DNA from: Roseibium hamelinense
Lineage (GTDB): Bacteria; Pseudomonadota; Alphaproteobacteria; Rhizobiales; Stappiaceae
Direction of reading: 5' to 3'
Assembly: GCF_007830545.1 (NCBI RefSeq)
Contig: NZ_VLLF01000010.1
Location: 62,001 to 126,000, forward strand
DNA: 64,000 bases
Shown here: positions 9,176 through 17,790 of the stretch, one piece after another
Layout of the letters: every line of letters begins with the position of its first letter
How positions within the stretch are numbered: position 1 is the stretch's first letter
Position numbers and translations under genes: made by a program
The notes under the pieces: model-generated
The model's input: only the letters and a program-made list of their open reading frames with translations
What the model was told of the DNA's origin: nothing
The model's database searches: none

Positions 9176-10507
9176 TTAAGCGACGACGCTGCTCGTTTTT
9201 TGCTCGGCTGGTGCAGCGGACACGGGCTGTGACGGCTTGTGCCCAAGCGGAAGGATACGAAGACGCGTCACACGGTTTTTCTCCCGCCGCAAAACGGTAA
9301 ATCGAAAGCCGTGAAAGGTGAAAATCTGCCGTTCTTCCGGGATCATGCGCGCTTCGTGAATAACGAGGCCGGCAATCGTCGTCGCCTCGTCATCCGGCAA
9401 AGTCCAATCGGTGGCTCGGTTGAGATCCCGTATCGGGACCGACCCATCGACAATAACTGACCCGTCAGCTTGTGGCCGAAGGCCTTCAAGCTCCACATCA
9501 TGTTCATCGGCGATCTCGCCAACGATCTCTTCCAATATGTCCTCAAGCGTGACCAGACCCATCACTTCGCCATACTCGTCAACAACAAGCGCGAAATGGG
9601 ACTTGTGTTTCAGGAAGGCGTTTAATTGATCCTGGAGGCTGGTAGTGTCCGGGACAAACCAGGGCGGTGTCGCGATCTGCAAGATGTCGATTTTGCTTGC
9701 ATCTCCGCCTGCCGCGTGAAGTGCGCGCAGCAGATCTTTGGCATGCAGGACACCAACGAAATTATCGGTCTCGTCGCGCCACAGCGGCAACCGGGTATGT
9801 GGAGAAGCAAGCGCCAATTCGATGAGCGTTTCAACGCTTTCATCCGCATTTAACGCGACCATGTTGGTCCGGTGGACCATGACATCAGATATTTCCAGTT
9901 CGGCGAGATCTAAAAGACCACCGATACGGTCCCGTTCAGCCTTTACCAGCCCACCTTCCATATGCTGCAGGTCGACTGTACCACGCAATTCCTCGTGGGC
10001 CGACAGGATCGACGTGTCCCCGCTGACATCAACGCCAAACACTTTCAGCAAAGCCCGCACAATGTACTCAACGCCGACCACAATCGGCGCAAACACGCCG
10101 ACAACAACACGCACAATCGGCGCAACCGTGACAGCAAAACGCTCCGGGTTCGAGATCGCCCAGGTTTTTGGGAGCACCTCGGCGAAGATGAGGACGAGCG
10201 CTGTCATGACAAGTGTTGCAATCGCAACACCAGCCTCACCGAAAAGATGCAAAAATACCGTGGTCGCCAGTGCCGACGCCAAAATGTTGACCAGATTGTT
10301 GCCCAGCAGAAGTGCGCCGATCAAGCGCTCCCGCGACGCGATCAACCGGCCAACAATCACCGCCCGCCAGTCACCGCTTTTCTCAAGTTGGTGGATGCGC
10401 GCTCTTGAGGTTGCTGTGAGTGCGGTCTCGGATCCGGAGAAGAACCCAGACATGAACAACAGCACAAAGATGGCCAAAATGGCCAGCCACAAGGTCCCCT
10501 CCATCAT
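9176..10507 (-). CDS. CNNM/CorC-type membrane protein with CBS pair (HlyC/CorC family)
   Basis: This 443-residue protein has an N-terminal DUF21/CNNM membrane domain (GFFSGSETALTATSRARIHQ, then three more hydrophobic helices to about residue 155). Two CBS domains follow (about 210-330; VVDEYGEVMGLVTLEDILEE), then a CorC/HlyC C-terminal domain with the GLVIHEARMIPEE region. Family members are linked to magnesium or cobalt efflux; the old name hemolysin is not a proven function. It overlaps aroB by four bases (ATGA), so it is cotranslated with the shikimate genes, a conserved alphaproteobacterial order. Confidence 0.93.
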   Translation of the reverse strand: MMEGTLWLAILAIFVLLFMSGFFSGSETALTATSRARIHQLEKSGDWRAVIVGRLIASRERLIGALLLGNNLVNILASALATTVFLHLFGEAGVAIATLVMTALVLIFAEVLPKTWAISNPERFAVTVAPIVRVVVGVFAPIVVGVEYIVRALLKVFGVDVSGDTSILSAHEELRGTVDLQHMEGGLVKAERDRIGGLLDLAELEISDVMVHRTNMVALNADESVETLIELALASPHTRLPLWRDETDNFVGVLHAKDLLRALHAAGGDASKIDILQIATPPWFVPDTTSLQDQLNAFLKHKSHFALVVDEYGEVMGLVTLEDILEEIVGEIADEHDVELEGLRPQADGSVIVDGSVPIRDLNRATDWTLPDDEATTIAGLVIHEARMIPEERQIFTFHGFRFTVLRREKNRVTRLRILPLGHKPSQPVSAAPAEQKTSSVVA

Positions 10508-11643
10508 GCCTCCAGCTTTTCTAAGAGAAATGCTCTGACTGTGGCCGGATCAACCGCCTTTTCGACGAAAGCCTCGCCGACCCCGCGGGTCAGAATAAAT
10601 GTCAACTCGCCCCGGCTGACCTTTTTGTCTTGCATAATCGCGTCCATAAGAGTGTCGACGGGCGGCAATTGGCCCGGTATCTGGGCCAATCCAATCGGCA
10701 GCCCTACCTCAGATAGGTGTTTTTCCACGCGCTCAACAGTGTCAGGTTCAATCAACCCTAAACGTTCCGAAAACTCGTGCGCCAGCATCATGCCGATCGA
10801 AACGCCTTCGCCGTGCACCAAACGGACGGTTTCATAGGCAACTGCAGCCTCCAGGGCATGACCAAATGTGTGCCCGAGATTCAAAAGTGCGCGCCGGCCG
10901 GCTTCCCGCTCATCCGCCGCCACAATGTCCGCTTTCGCCTTGCAAGATCGTGCGATGGCCTCATCGCGCTCCGGTCCACCGTTAAAGACACCTGTCCAGT
11001 TGGCCTCCAGCCAGGAGAAAAAAGCGCCATCGCCAAGGAGCCCGTACTTTGCGACTTCTGCATATCCAGCTCTGAAATCCCGAATCGGGAGGCTGTCCAG
11101 AACCGCAGTATCAGCCAGGACCAGACGCGGCTGATGAAACGCGCCGATCAAGTTTTTACCGTAACGTGAGTTAATCCCGGTTTTCCCGCCAACGGAGCTG
11201 TCCACCTGCGCCAGTAACGTTGTCGGCACCTGAATGAAGTCCATACCCCGGCGCACTGCAGACGCCACGAAGCCGGCAAGATCACCCACGACTCCGCCGC
11301 CCAATGCGACGATTGCATCGCCACGCTCAAGTTTTGCTTCCAAAATGCCGTCGCATAGCCGCTCGAATTCGGGAAAGCACTTGCTCTTTTCGCCGGCAGG
11401 AACACGCAACACCGTGTGCACAATTCCGGCCCGATCAAGCGAATCTGACAATGCAGACAGATGGAGGGCTGCGACCGTTTCGTCTGTGATGACCGCGACG
11501 CGGCCTCTGCCTACGGTTTCCGCGATCTCTTCGCCTGCGGTCTCAATCAAACCGCGCCCGATCAATATGTCATAGCTGCGATCATCCAGCATGACCTGGA
11601 CTGCATTCGCTGCTGCGGTTTCTTCGAGCATGGTGTTGCCCAT
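10504..11643 (-). CDS. aroB: 3-Dehydroquinate synthase
   Basis: AroB converts DAHP to 3-dehydroquinate, the second step of the shikimate pathway, with NAD and a divalent metal. The 379-residue protein shows the NAD/substrate stretch VALGGGVVGDLAGFVAS, the KYGLLGD region, and the metal ligand motifs LNLGHTFGHALE and HGEGVSIGM. It starts at ATG 11641-11643; a second in-frame ATG 12 bases in is also possible. It follows aroK by 17 bases and overlaps the CNNM gene. Confidence 0.97.
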   Translation of the reverse strand: MGNTMLEETAAANAVQVMLDDRSYDILIGRGLIETAGEEIAETVGRGRVAVITDETVAALHLSALSDSLDRAGIVHTVLRVPAGEKSKCFPEFERLCDGILEAKLERGDAIVALGGGVVGDLAGFVASAVRRGMDFIQVPTTLLAQVDSSVGGKTGINSRYGKNLIGAFHQPRLVLADTAVLDSLPIRDFRAGYAEVAKYGLLGDGAFFSWLEANWTGVFNGGPERDEAIARSCKAKADIVAADEREAGRRALLNLGHTFGHALEAAVAYETVRLVHGEGVSIGMMLAHEFSERLGLIEPDTVERVEKHLSEVGLPIGLAQIPGQLPPVDTLMDAIMQDKKVSRGELTFILTRGVGEAFVEKAVDPATVRAFLLEKLEA

Positions 11644-11660
11644 CTGGGTTCCGTTTCCTG

Positions 11661-12284
11661 TTATGCGGGGCCGCTGCCCAAAAGCTTGGCATCAAGTGCG
11701 TCGAGTATTTCGTCAACAACTGTTTCGTGAGGCACTTCGCGCGAGTGAACCGTAAGATCGGCTAGGGCATATACCGGATCACGCTTCTCCATCAGGGCAC
11801 GCATGGTTCCCTCTGGATCAGCATTTTGCAGCAAGGGCCGGGTCGGCCTTTTGCGCACCCGCGCCATCACGGTTTCAAGATCTGCGCGCAGCCATACCGA
11901 CACACCATGGTCCGCAATTGCCCCACGGGTCGCCTCACTCATGTACGCGCCGCCTCCAGTTGCCAGAACCTGCGGCCCTTCAGCAAGAAGGCGGGCGATG
12001 ACGCGCTCTTCGCCGCCGCGGAAATAAGGCTCACCGTGCTCTGCAAAGATTTCCGAAACCGTCATATTTGCCGCCCGTTCGATCTCAGTATCCGCGTCGA
12101 CAAATGGCAAATTCATTCGGTTTGCCAGCCTTCGCCCGACGGTGGACTTGCCACAGCCCATGATCCCGACCAAAACGATTGAACGCTGACCTAAACGCTC
12201 GAGCAGCGCCGAGATGATCGGGCTACGATCGTTTCCGGCAAAGGGCGCGGCAGTCATCGGCGTGTTGTCTTCCGTGTTGTTCAT
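11661..12284 (-). CDS. aroK: Shikimate kinase
   Basis: This is a 207-residue P-loop kinase that phosphorylates shikimate at O3. It shows the Walker A motif GIMGCGKSTVG, the shikimate-binding DADTEIER, the GGGAYM loop and the lid arginines near RPLLQ. An N-terminal extension of about 30 residues precedes the core, as in other alphaproteobacterial AroK proteins. It is the first gene of aroK-aroB-CNNM and diverges from the small membrane gene and xerD. Confidence 0.96.
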   Translation of the reverse strand: MNNTEDNTPMTAAPFAGNDRSPIISALLERLGQRSIVLVGIMGCGKSTVGRRLANRMNLPFVDADTEIERAANMTVSEIFAEHGEPYFRGGEERVIARLLAEGPQVLATGGGAYMSEATRGAIADHGVSVWLRADLETVMARVRKRPTRPLLQNADPEGTMRALMEKRDPVYALADLTVHSREVPHETVVDEILDALDAKLLGSGPA

Positions 12285-12428
12285 GTGCGCGTTTTAGCAT
12301 ATTTGACAAAAAAGACAGGCCCGGAACGCGCCGAAATCCTGTCCTCCCCGTCTTTGCGAAACTTGCGTCCGTTTTCATTTCCCTGACAATACCACCATGC
12401 GATTCGCGCCAACCGGAGTAGCGCCGCT

Positions 12429-12572
12429 TTGCCCACGCTGACCCGCCTTGTCCTTGTCCTGATCGTGCTCGGCGCGTTGGGCTATGGTGCAGTCTATGCG
12501 TTGGCCAATTTTATCGAACCCCGCGAGCGTGAAATCACGGTTCGTGTCAAAAAAGACGGTTTCGGCCGTTAG
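12429..12572 (+). CDS. Small conserved single-span membrane protein upstream of xerD
   Basis: This 47-residue frame starts at TTG 12429-12431. It has one membrane helix (LVLVLIVLGALGYGAVYALA), then a short charged tail ending in VRVKKDGFGR. From memory, a similar short protein sits upstream of xerD in many Rhizobiales and is often misnamed histidine kinase; it has no kinase features. It ends 12 bases before xerD, so the two are probably cotranscribed. Its function is unknown. Confidence 0.6.
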   Translation: MPTLTRLVLVLIVLGALGYGAVYALANFIEPREREITVRVKKDGFGR

Positions 12573-12584
12573 GTTGCCAGTATA

Positions 12585-13502
12585 ATGGACTACACACTCG
12601 AAGGTTTTCTGGAAATGCTCTCCGCAGAGCGCGGTGCGTCAGAGAACACGATCGCCGGGTATCGCCGCGATCTGGAAGACTTCGACGCGTTTTTGGGAAC
12701 CACACGAATCTCAAAGGCCGAAAGCAAAGACATCAGCCTATATATGAGCGACCTGGCCGGTAGAGGCTTTGCCGCGACCAGCCAGGCACGCAAATTGTCT
12801 GCGCTGAAACAATACTTCAAGTTTCTCTATTCCGACGGGATTCGGCAAGACGATCCGACCCGCACTCTCTCGGCTCCAAAGAAGCGGCAAAGCCTGCCCA
12901 AGGTGCTGACGATCGAAGACGTCGACCTTCTTATTTCATCAGCAAGGGCAGAGACCCTGAAGCCGCATAAGTCACCAGCCGCCAGACTGCGCGCCTATCG
13001 CCTCCACACATTGCTGGAGGTGCTCTACGCAACAGGATTGCGGGTCAGTGAACTTGTTGCCCTGCCAGCAAGTGCCGCAAAGCAAGATGCCCGGTTGATG
13101 CAAGTGCGCGGCAAAGGCAACAGGGAACGGCTGGTTCCACTTTCAAATGCAGCCCAGGAGGCCATGCGCGACTACCTCGGCCTGCGCACGGCCGAAGGCG
13201 CATTCGCGGCCAGCCCCTGGCTGTTTCCATCACATGGAGCAAGCGGTCATTTTTCCCGGCAGGCTTTTGGCCGAGATCTAAAGGACCTCGCTGTAAACGC
13301 TGGCATAGACGCGTCCAAAATATCGCCCCATGTTCTGCGCCATGCCTTTGCGTCACATCTTTTGCAAAATGGAGCCGATCTCAGAGTGGTGCAGCAATTG
13401 CTCGGACACGCAGACATCTCAACGACGCAGATCTACACCCATATCCTGGACGCGCGGCTCAGCGAGCTTGTGGAAAAAGCCCATCCCTTGTCATCCAGCT
13501 AA
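12585..13502 (+). CDS. xerD: Site-specific tyrosine recombinase XerD
   Basis: XerD and XerC resolve chromosome dimers at dif near the septum. The 305-residue protein has the N-terminal SAM-like core-binding domain (to about 105) and the catalytic domain. Visible active-site elements are the arginine in GLRVSEL, the HVLRH box, the histidine in [11 protein letters not shown], and the tyrosine nucleophile in QIYTHI. It is chromosomal housekeeping, not an island integrase: it lies in the conserved aroK neighbourhood and is full length. Confidence 0.96.
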   Translation: MDYTLEGFLEMLSAERGASENTIAGYRRDLEDFDAFLGTTRISKAESKDISLYMSDLAGRGFAATSQARKLSALKQYFKFLYSDGIRQDDPTRTLSAPKKRQSLPKVLTIEDVDLLISSARAETLKPHKSPAARLRAYRLHTLLEVLYATGLRVSELVALPASAAKQDARLMQVRGKGNRERLVPLSNAAQEAMRDYLGLRTAEGAFAASPWLFPSHGASGHFSRQAFGRDLKDLAVNAGIDASKISPHVLRHAFASHLLQNGADLRVVQQLLGHADISTTQIYTHILDARLSELVEKAHPLSSS

Positions 13503-13526
13503 CCCATAGGCACCACGCCCGGAAGA

Positions 13527-14129
13527 TCAGGTTTTTTCCGGCAAGCCAACCACGACTCCGGCCCGCAATACATCCGGGTCGTAGGCCTTGCGGGCAAAGA
13601 CGTCCCGTACCATCGGTTCGAAAAACGACAAGAGCTCGTTGGCATAAGCCGGATCGAAAGACGCCTGGTCCCACCGCTCGCAAAAATCCGAGCAAGATTT
13701 GAAGTAAATATTGCCCTTGAACCGGTCGCGCGCATTGGCATCCCAGCCATAATGATGCGCGTAATACACCATTTGGAAAATTCCATGATGCTCGACGACC
13801 CACGCGACTTCTTCGCGAACAAACGGACGGATCACTTCAGCAGAAAACCGATCGTGGTTTTGCGGTGCAAGACCGTCACCAACATCATGCAACAACGCCC
13901 CGACCACCCAGTCGATGTCTGCGCCTTCCCGGTGGGCCCGCGTCGCTGACTGGAGCCCGTGTTCAAGCCGGGTGATCTGATATCCTGAAAGAGTGTCTTC
14001 TCCCTGACGTCTCAACTCCTCCAGTATCCGATCCGCAGTGCCCGCCTGATACGGCTTTTCGGCCTCGGCAAGTAGATCATAGTCGTCTTTGGTGCCGTTC
14101 TTCATTTGCGTGAATGAAACGGTTTTCAT
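13527..14129 (-). CDS. HD-domain protein resembling PhnZ-type mixed-valence diiron oxygenases
   Basis: This 200-residue cytoplasmic protein is an HD-domain fold. It shows the early metal histidine context TRLEHGLQSA (residue about 57), ALLHDVGDG with the HD pair (about 80), a following HDRFS, and WVVEHHGIF (about 112). The spacing and the tyrosine-containing segment GYQITRLEH resemble PhnZ, which oxidatively cleaves an aminoalkyl phosphonate, more than ordinary HD phosphohydrolases. That placement is by memory of the family pattern. No phosphonate gene lies nearby, so the substrate is unknown. It is convergent with xerD, with 24 bases between stops. Confidence 0.75.
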   Translation of the reverse strand: MKTVSFTQMKNGTKDDYDLLAEAEKPYQAGTADRILEELRRQGEDTLSGYQITRLEHGLQSATRAHREGADIDWVVGALLHDVGDGLAPQNHDRFSAEVIRPFVREEVAWVVEHHGIFQMVYYAHHYGWDANARDRFKGNIYFKSCSDFCERWDQASFDPAYANELLSFFEPMVRDVFARKAYDPDVLRAGVVVGLPEKT

Positions 14130-14202
14130 CGCGCGCTCCCTAGCAGTTCAGGTGGCGAGTTTCGCGCGCCGTCCAAGGGTCTGTCTATCATTAAGATATT
14201 TG

Positions 14203-15681
14203 CTAGCGTCGAGGCGCCGGTAGAGCCGGTATTGCCGCCTCAACAGCAAGACCAATGCTCAGCAGATGGCGGTCGGAAAAGGCAGGACCGTCAAGTTCCA
14301 ATCCGACCGGCAAGCCACCTGACGTCAGTCCGATCGGCAAACTCAGCCCGGGAATACCGGCATTCGATCCCGGATCGGTATGACGAATATAGGTCGCAAA
14401 TGTCTCCACCTTTTCTCCGTTCAAATCGACAGTCAGATCAGAGGTTTCAATAGGCTGAGCTTCCAGAGGCGTTGTCGGAAATGCCAATGCGTCAAGCCTG
14501 TTTTTCGCAAAAAGTTCGCCATAGGCTGCCTGCAGTTTTGGCCGCAGGTCACGAATAACCGTTTGATACACGGCATCGGGAATTGCCTTTTCGCCCAGGA
14601 CCAGCTCTTCGAATACGAACTTTACGTCGGGGCTTTCAATGCCTTTTGTGACCGCCTCAATCGTCAGGCCTGTTTCATACGCATTTAAAAACCGCGCAAG
14701 ATCGCGGCGCACTTCCCAAAGCACAATCGGAAAACTCACCTGATCGTTGATCTCGTGAATTGCCGACAAATCTACGGAAACAAGTTTTGCTCCCCGCGAG
14801 GTCAGTTTGTCCAAAGCGCTTTCGAAGAGCCGCGCTGTTTCGGGCCCGACACTGTCAGCAAGCCCCTCAGGCACACCTATGCGGAGCAACTTGAGGTCCG
14901 CAGGGTCGCTGGTCACTTGCGCCCCAGCTAAAACACCGTCAAGCAGAACAAGATCAGTAAGGCTGCGGGCGATCGGGCCTGCCGTATCACGCGTGGTGGA
15001 AATCGGCACGATGCCGGACAATGGATAGCGTCCGACAGACGGCCGGAAACCCGCAACTCCGTTCAGCGCCGCAGGTATGCGGACCGAGCCGCCTGTGTCA
15101 GTGCCAAGCCCGGCGGGAGCATAACGAGCGCCAACCGCCAAACCTGTGCCTCCGCTGGATCCGCCGGCTGTCATCGCAGGATCATATGCATTGCCAACAG
15201 CTCCGAATGTTGCATTGTTTGATGTGATGCCAAAGGCAAGCTCATGCATGTTTGTCTTACCGAGCACGATTGCACCGGCGTTTCTGAGGCGAGACACAAC
15301 GGAAGCGTCGATTTGCGGAACCCAAGAAGACAGCGCGGATGTCCCAGCGGTGGTTGGCAGACCGCGCGCAGCAATATTGTCTTTTATGACAATCGGCACA
15401 CCATGAAGCGGTCCGATCGCACCGCCGGAATTCAGGGCTTGATCTGCAGCCAGAGCAGCCATAAGCGCGCCTTCACTGTCAAGAGTGATGAAGGCGTTGC
15501 GCTCGTCATTGCCAATTGCGTCCAGAAATGCTTTGACCACCTCGACAGAGGTCGTTTTGTGCGTTCGAATTTCCAGTGCGAGTTCTGAAGCAGTCTTTTG
15601 GACGAGTCCGGTGTCGGCGTGGGCTGCGGACGCAAGGCCCAACAGCGCGCCGGCAAAAACAGTTCGGATAACGCATCTCAT
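14203..15681 (-). CDS. Exported amidase-signature family hydrolase
   Basis: This 492-residue amidase has the Ser-cisSer-Lys triad: Lys in VIKDNI (about 82), Ser in GGSSGGTG (about 158) and Ser in TDTGGSVR (about 181). A clear signal peptide (MRCVIRTVFAGALLGLASAAHA) places it in the periplasm, unusual for a family that is mainly cytoplasmic. ATG at 15679-15681 was chosen because GGAGG lies 9 bases upstream; the upstream in-frame TTG overlaps that site. The substrate cannot be told from the sequence. It lies 98 bases downstream of a LuxR-type regulator on the same strand. Confidence 0.9.
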   Translation of the reverse strand: MRCVIRTVFAGALLGLASAAHADTGLVQKTASELALEIRTHKTTSVEVVKAFLDAIGNDERNAFITLDSEGALMAALAADQALNSGGAIGPLHGVPIVIKDNIAARGLPTTAGTSALSSWVPQIDASVVSRLRNAGAIVLGKTNMHELAFGITSNNATFGAVGNAYDPAMTAGGSSGGTGLAVGARYAPAGLGTDTGGSVRIPAALNGVAGFRPSVGRYPLSGIVPISTTRDTAGPIARSLTDLVLLDGVLAGAQVTSDPADLKLLRIGVPEGLADSVGPETARLFESALDKLTSRGAKLVSVDLSAIHEINDQVSFPIVLWEVRRDLARFLNAYETGLTIEAVTKGIESPDVKFVFEELVLGEKAIPDAVYQTVIRDLRPKLQAAYGELFAKNRLDALAFPTTPLEAQPIETSDLTVDLNGEKVETFATYIRHTDPGSNAGIPGLSLPIGLTSGGLPVGLELDGPAFSDRHLLSIGLAVEAAIPALPAPRR

Positions 15682-15779
15682 CAAGTCTACCTCCAATGTC
15701 TCCTTTGGACATCAGACCCCGTTCTTGTGGCCGTCGCCTCCTTAAAATTGAGGAGGCGAATGGCTTTGATCCCCCGCGC

Positions 15780-16550
15780 CTAGCTGTGCTGATACAGCAA
15801 TCGGGACACAAGCTCTGTGCGTCCGCCCATGCCTGACTTCAAAAAGATGCTTTTTAAATGGCTGCGGACGGTGGTGACGGAAATGTTCAGTGTTTCGCTG
15901 ATGTCCGAATCCCGGCTATGTTTCAGAAGTGCCAGCACCACATCCCGCTCCCGCTGGGTCAATCCCCACGTCTCAATGGTCTTATGCGCCTGCACCATTG
16001 GATCTAAGTTGGCCAAACGGTCATCAAATGCGCGGATCGAATTCAAGGCATTCCGATAGGCCTGACCAACCGCCTCCAGGATCAGGACATCCCTCCGGTC
16101 AAACGTCTCGCGCCTGCGGTGCCGCCACACCCTAAGGTCACCGAGGTGAGACTTGCCGGCATAGGCATGATAATTCATGCCAAAGCAAAGTCCGTCACGA
16201 GCGAGAAAGTCATTAAAAAACTCGGTTCTTTCGAGATCAGCTTGCGGCAGAACTTCCGCCACATGCGTGGCAACCCGCCTGTCCCGGAGTTTATGGGTGA
16301 TGGGGTCATTGAACTGGAAGTACTCTTCGTAATGGCCCAGGTTTTGTCGATCCATGTTGATGGAGACACCATCATCGAACATGTCGCCATTCCGCTTCCA
16401 TACGAAGGATGCGAAGTAGTCTGCTTTCAACAGAACAAGCAAGCGCTCGCCTACCCTGCGCCTGAGACCTTCCATGTCTTCATAAGCGGCAAGATCTTTC
16501 ATGATCTCAAACAGCTCGGACGTTTCCGCAGAAGTCAGCGTTGTCAACAT
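15780..16550 (-). CDS. LuxR-family transcriptional regulator with N-terminal sensor-like domain
   Basis: This 256-residue protein has an N-terminal alpha/beta domain similar in size to GAF or autoinducer-binding domains and a C-terminal LuxR helix-turn-helix (LTQRERDVVLALL then TVRSHLKSIFLKSG). The HTH is intact. The N-terminal half shows no obvious conserved acyl-homoserine-lactone pocket residues I can confirm, so the signal is unknown. ATG at 16548-16550 was preferred over one 33 bases upstream because AGGGG precedes it. It may control the exported amidase directly downstream. An 8-bp inverted repeat (TCGCCTCC at 15734 with GGAGGCGA at 15752) lies between them. Confidence 0.85.
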   Translation of the reverse strand: MLTTLTSAETSELFEIMKDLAAYEDMEGLRRRVGERLLVLLKADYFASFVWKRNGDMFDDGVSINMDRQNLGHYEEYFQFNDPITHKLRDRRVATHVAEVLPQADLERTEFFNDFLARDGLCFGMNYHAYAGKSHLGDLRVWRHRRRETFDRRDVLILEAVGQAYRNALNSIRAFDDRLANLDPMVQAHKTIETWGLTQRERDVVLALLKHSRDSDISETLNISVTTVRSHLKSIFLKSGMGGRTELVSRLLYQHS

Positions 16551-16640
16551 GCGCACCCCTGAAATCAACCCAAGGCTGCACAACGATGACGGATATCTGA
16601 GCTTTTGCCAAGCTTATTTTGAAAAATGCAACCCTAAAGA

Positions 16641-17702
16641 CTAAATCGGCATCAAGGCCCAATAGTCAAAATCAAGAACCACACTGTCATGATAGCTGCC
16701 ATCGGGCATTTGGTGCGGATAGGCCGAACAAGGCATGTTCTTCGTTGCGACCAGCCGCAGGCGAACCGCGCCGACATCCCGCCGCCCCTCGATCTCGGCA
16801 ATATCCAGCACTTCCGACCACGCATAGACCGTGTCTCCGGCGAACAGCGGACTGACATGCCGGCCGCCATTGATCGCCGCGATGTGGAACGCATTCCCCA
16901 ACCCGTTGAAGGACAATGCCCGTGCAAGAGAAATGACGTGTCCGCCATAGATCAGCCGCCGTCCGAACCGGCTCTCACTCTCTGTATGCTGGTTGAAATG
17001 GACCTTTGCCGTGTTCTGATAGAGCCGGGTGGCAATCTGATGCTCCGCCTCTTCGACCGTCATTCCGTCAATATGGTCGATTTTTTCTCCGACAGCATAG
17101 TCCGCGAAGCGGTCCTTCGACCCAGACAGATCATTGTCCCAATGGTCGGTATCCAGAAGAGGAACGGCTGTCCCGAGCGCTACGGGTTGCAGGGCTGCCG
17201 GCAATTCCGGAACAACCGGCTCGGGCGCTGGGCTGTTCGCGTCCCGTTTTTTGACCATCACCCACCGGACATAATCGAGAACTTCAGTCCCTTCGGAGGT
17301 GTAGCCTGTAGAGCGGACATACACGACACCGGTGCGGCCGTTCGAGTTTTCCTTTTTGCCGATCACCTCGGAAACGGCCGACAGGGTGTCTCCGGGATAG
17401 ACCGGCGCAAGAAACCGTCCCCCGGCATAACCCAAATTGGCCACCGCATTGAGCGAAATATCCGGAACGGTCTTCCCAAAAACAATATGGAAAGTAAGGA
17501 GATCATCAATCGGCGCATGCGCGTAACCCAGCCCCTTTGCAAAAGCATCAGAAGACTGGACGGCAAAACGTGACCCATAAAGCGACGTATAGAGCGCCAT
17601 ATCACCTGAAGTCACAGTGCGCGGGGTTGCATGCCGAATAACTTGGCCGACGTAAAAATCCTCAAAGAAGTTCCCAGCATTGGTCTTGCTCACCGCACTC
17701 AC
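16641..17702 (-). CDS. mch: Mesaconyl-CoA hydratase (MaoC-type, two hot-dog domains)
   Basis: This 353-residue tandem hot-dog protein belongs to the MaoC-like enzymes that hydrate mesaconyl-CoA to beta-methylmalyl-CoA in the ethylmalonyl-CoA pathway. The first domain carries GYAHAPIDDLLTFHIVFG and LGYAGGRFLAPVYPGDTL; the second carries RRLIYGGHVISLARA and GGRHVSPLFAGDTV. Its length matches the roughly 340-residue family. The assignment gains weight because ccr and ecm of the same pathway lie 5-8 kb away. A generic MaoC dehydratase is the alternative. Confidence 0.82.
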   Translation of the reverse strand: MSAVSKTNAGNFFEDFYVGQVIRHATPRTVTSGDMALYTSLYGSRFAVQSSDAFAKGLGYAHAPIDDLLTFHIVFGKTVPDISLNAVANLGYAGGRFLAPVYPGDTLSAVSEVIGKKENSNGRTGVVYVRSTGYTSEGTEVLDYVRWVMVKKRDANSPAPEPVVPELPAALQPVALGTAVPLLDTDHWDNDLSGSKDRFADYAVGEKIDHIDGMTVEEAEHQIATRLYQNTAKVHFNQHTESESRFGRRLIYGGHVISLARALSFNGLGNAFHIAAINGGRHVSPLFAGDTVYAWSEVLDIAEIEGRRDVGAVRLRLVATKNMPCSAYPHQMPDGSYHDSVVLDFDYWALMPI

Positions 17703-17790
17703 CCCGGTCGTTTGCCAAATCCTACCGGGATTAAGCAGACCAGCGCTCCAACGTGCAAGCTCGACCTTTTACGGAGACCTTGGGGAATGA

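Noticed and set aside
12585-13502. Tyrosine recombinase as a sign of a genomic island
   Set aside because: It is XerD in its normal place beside aroK, full length, with no att repeats or cargo.
15734-15759. Terminator between the LuxR-type gene and the amidase
   Set aside because: The 8-bp inverted repeat has no T tract on either strand, so it is mentioned only as a repeat.
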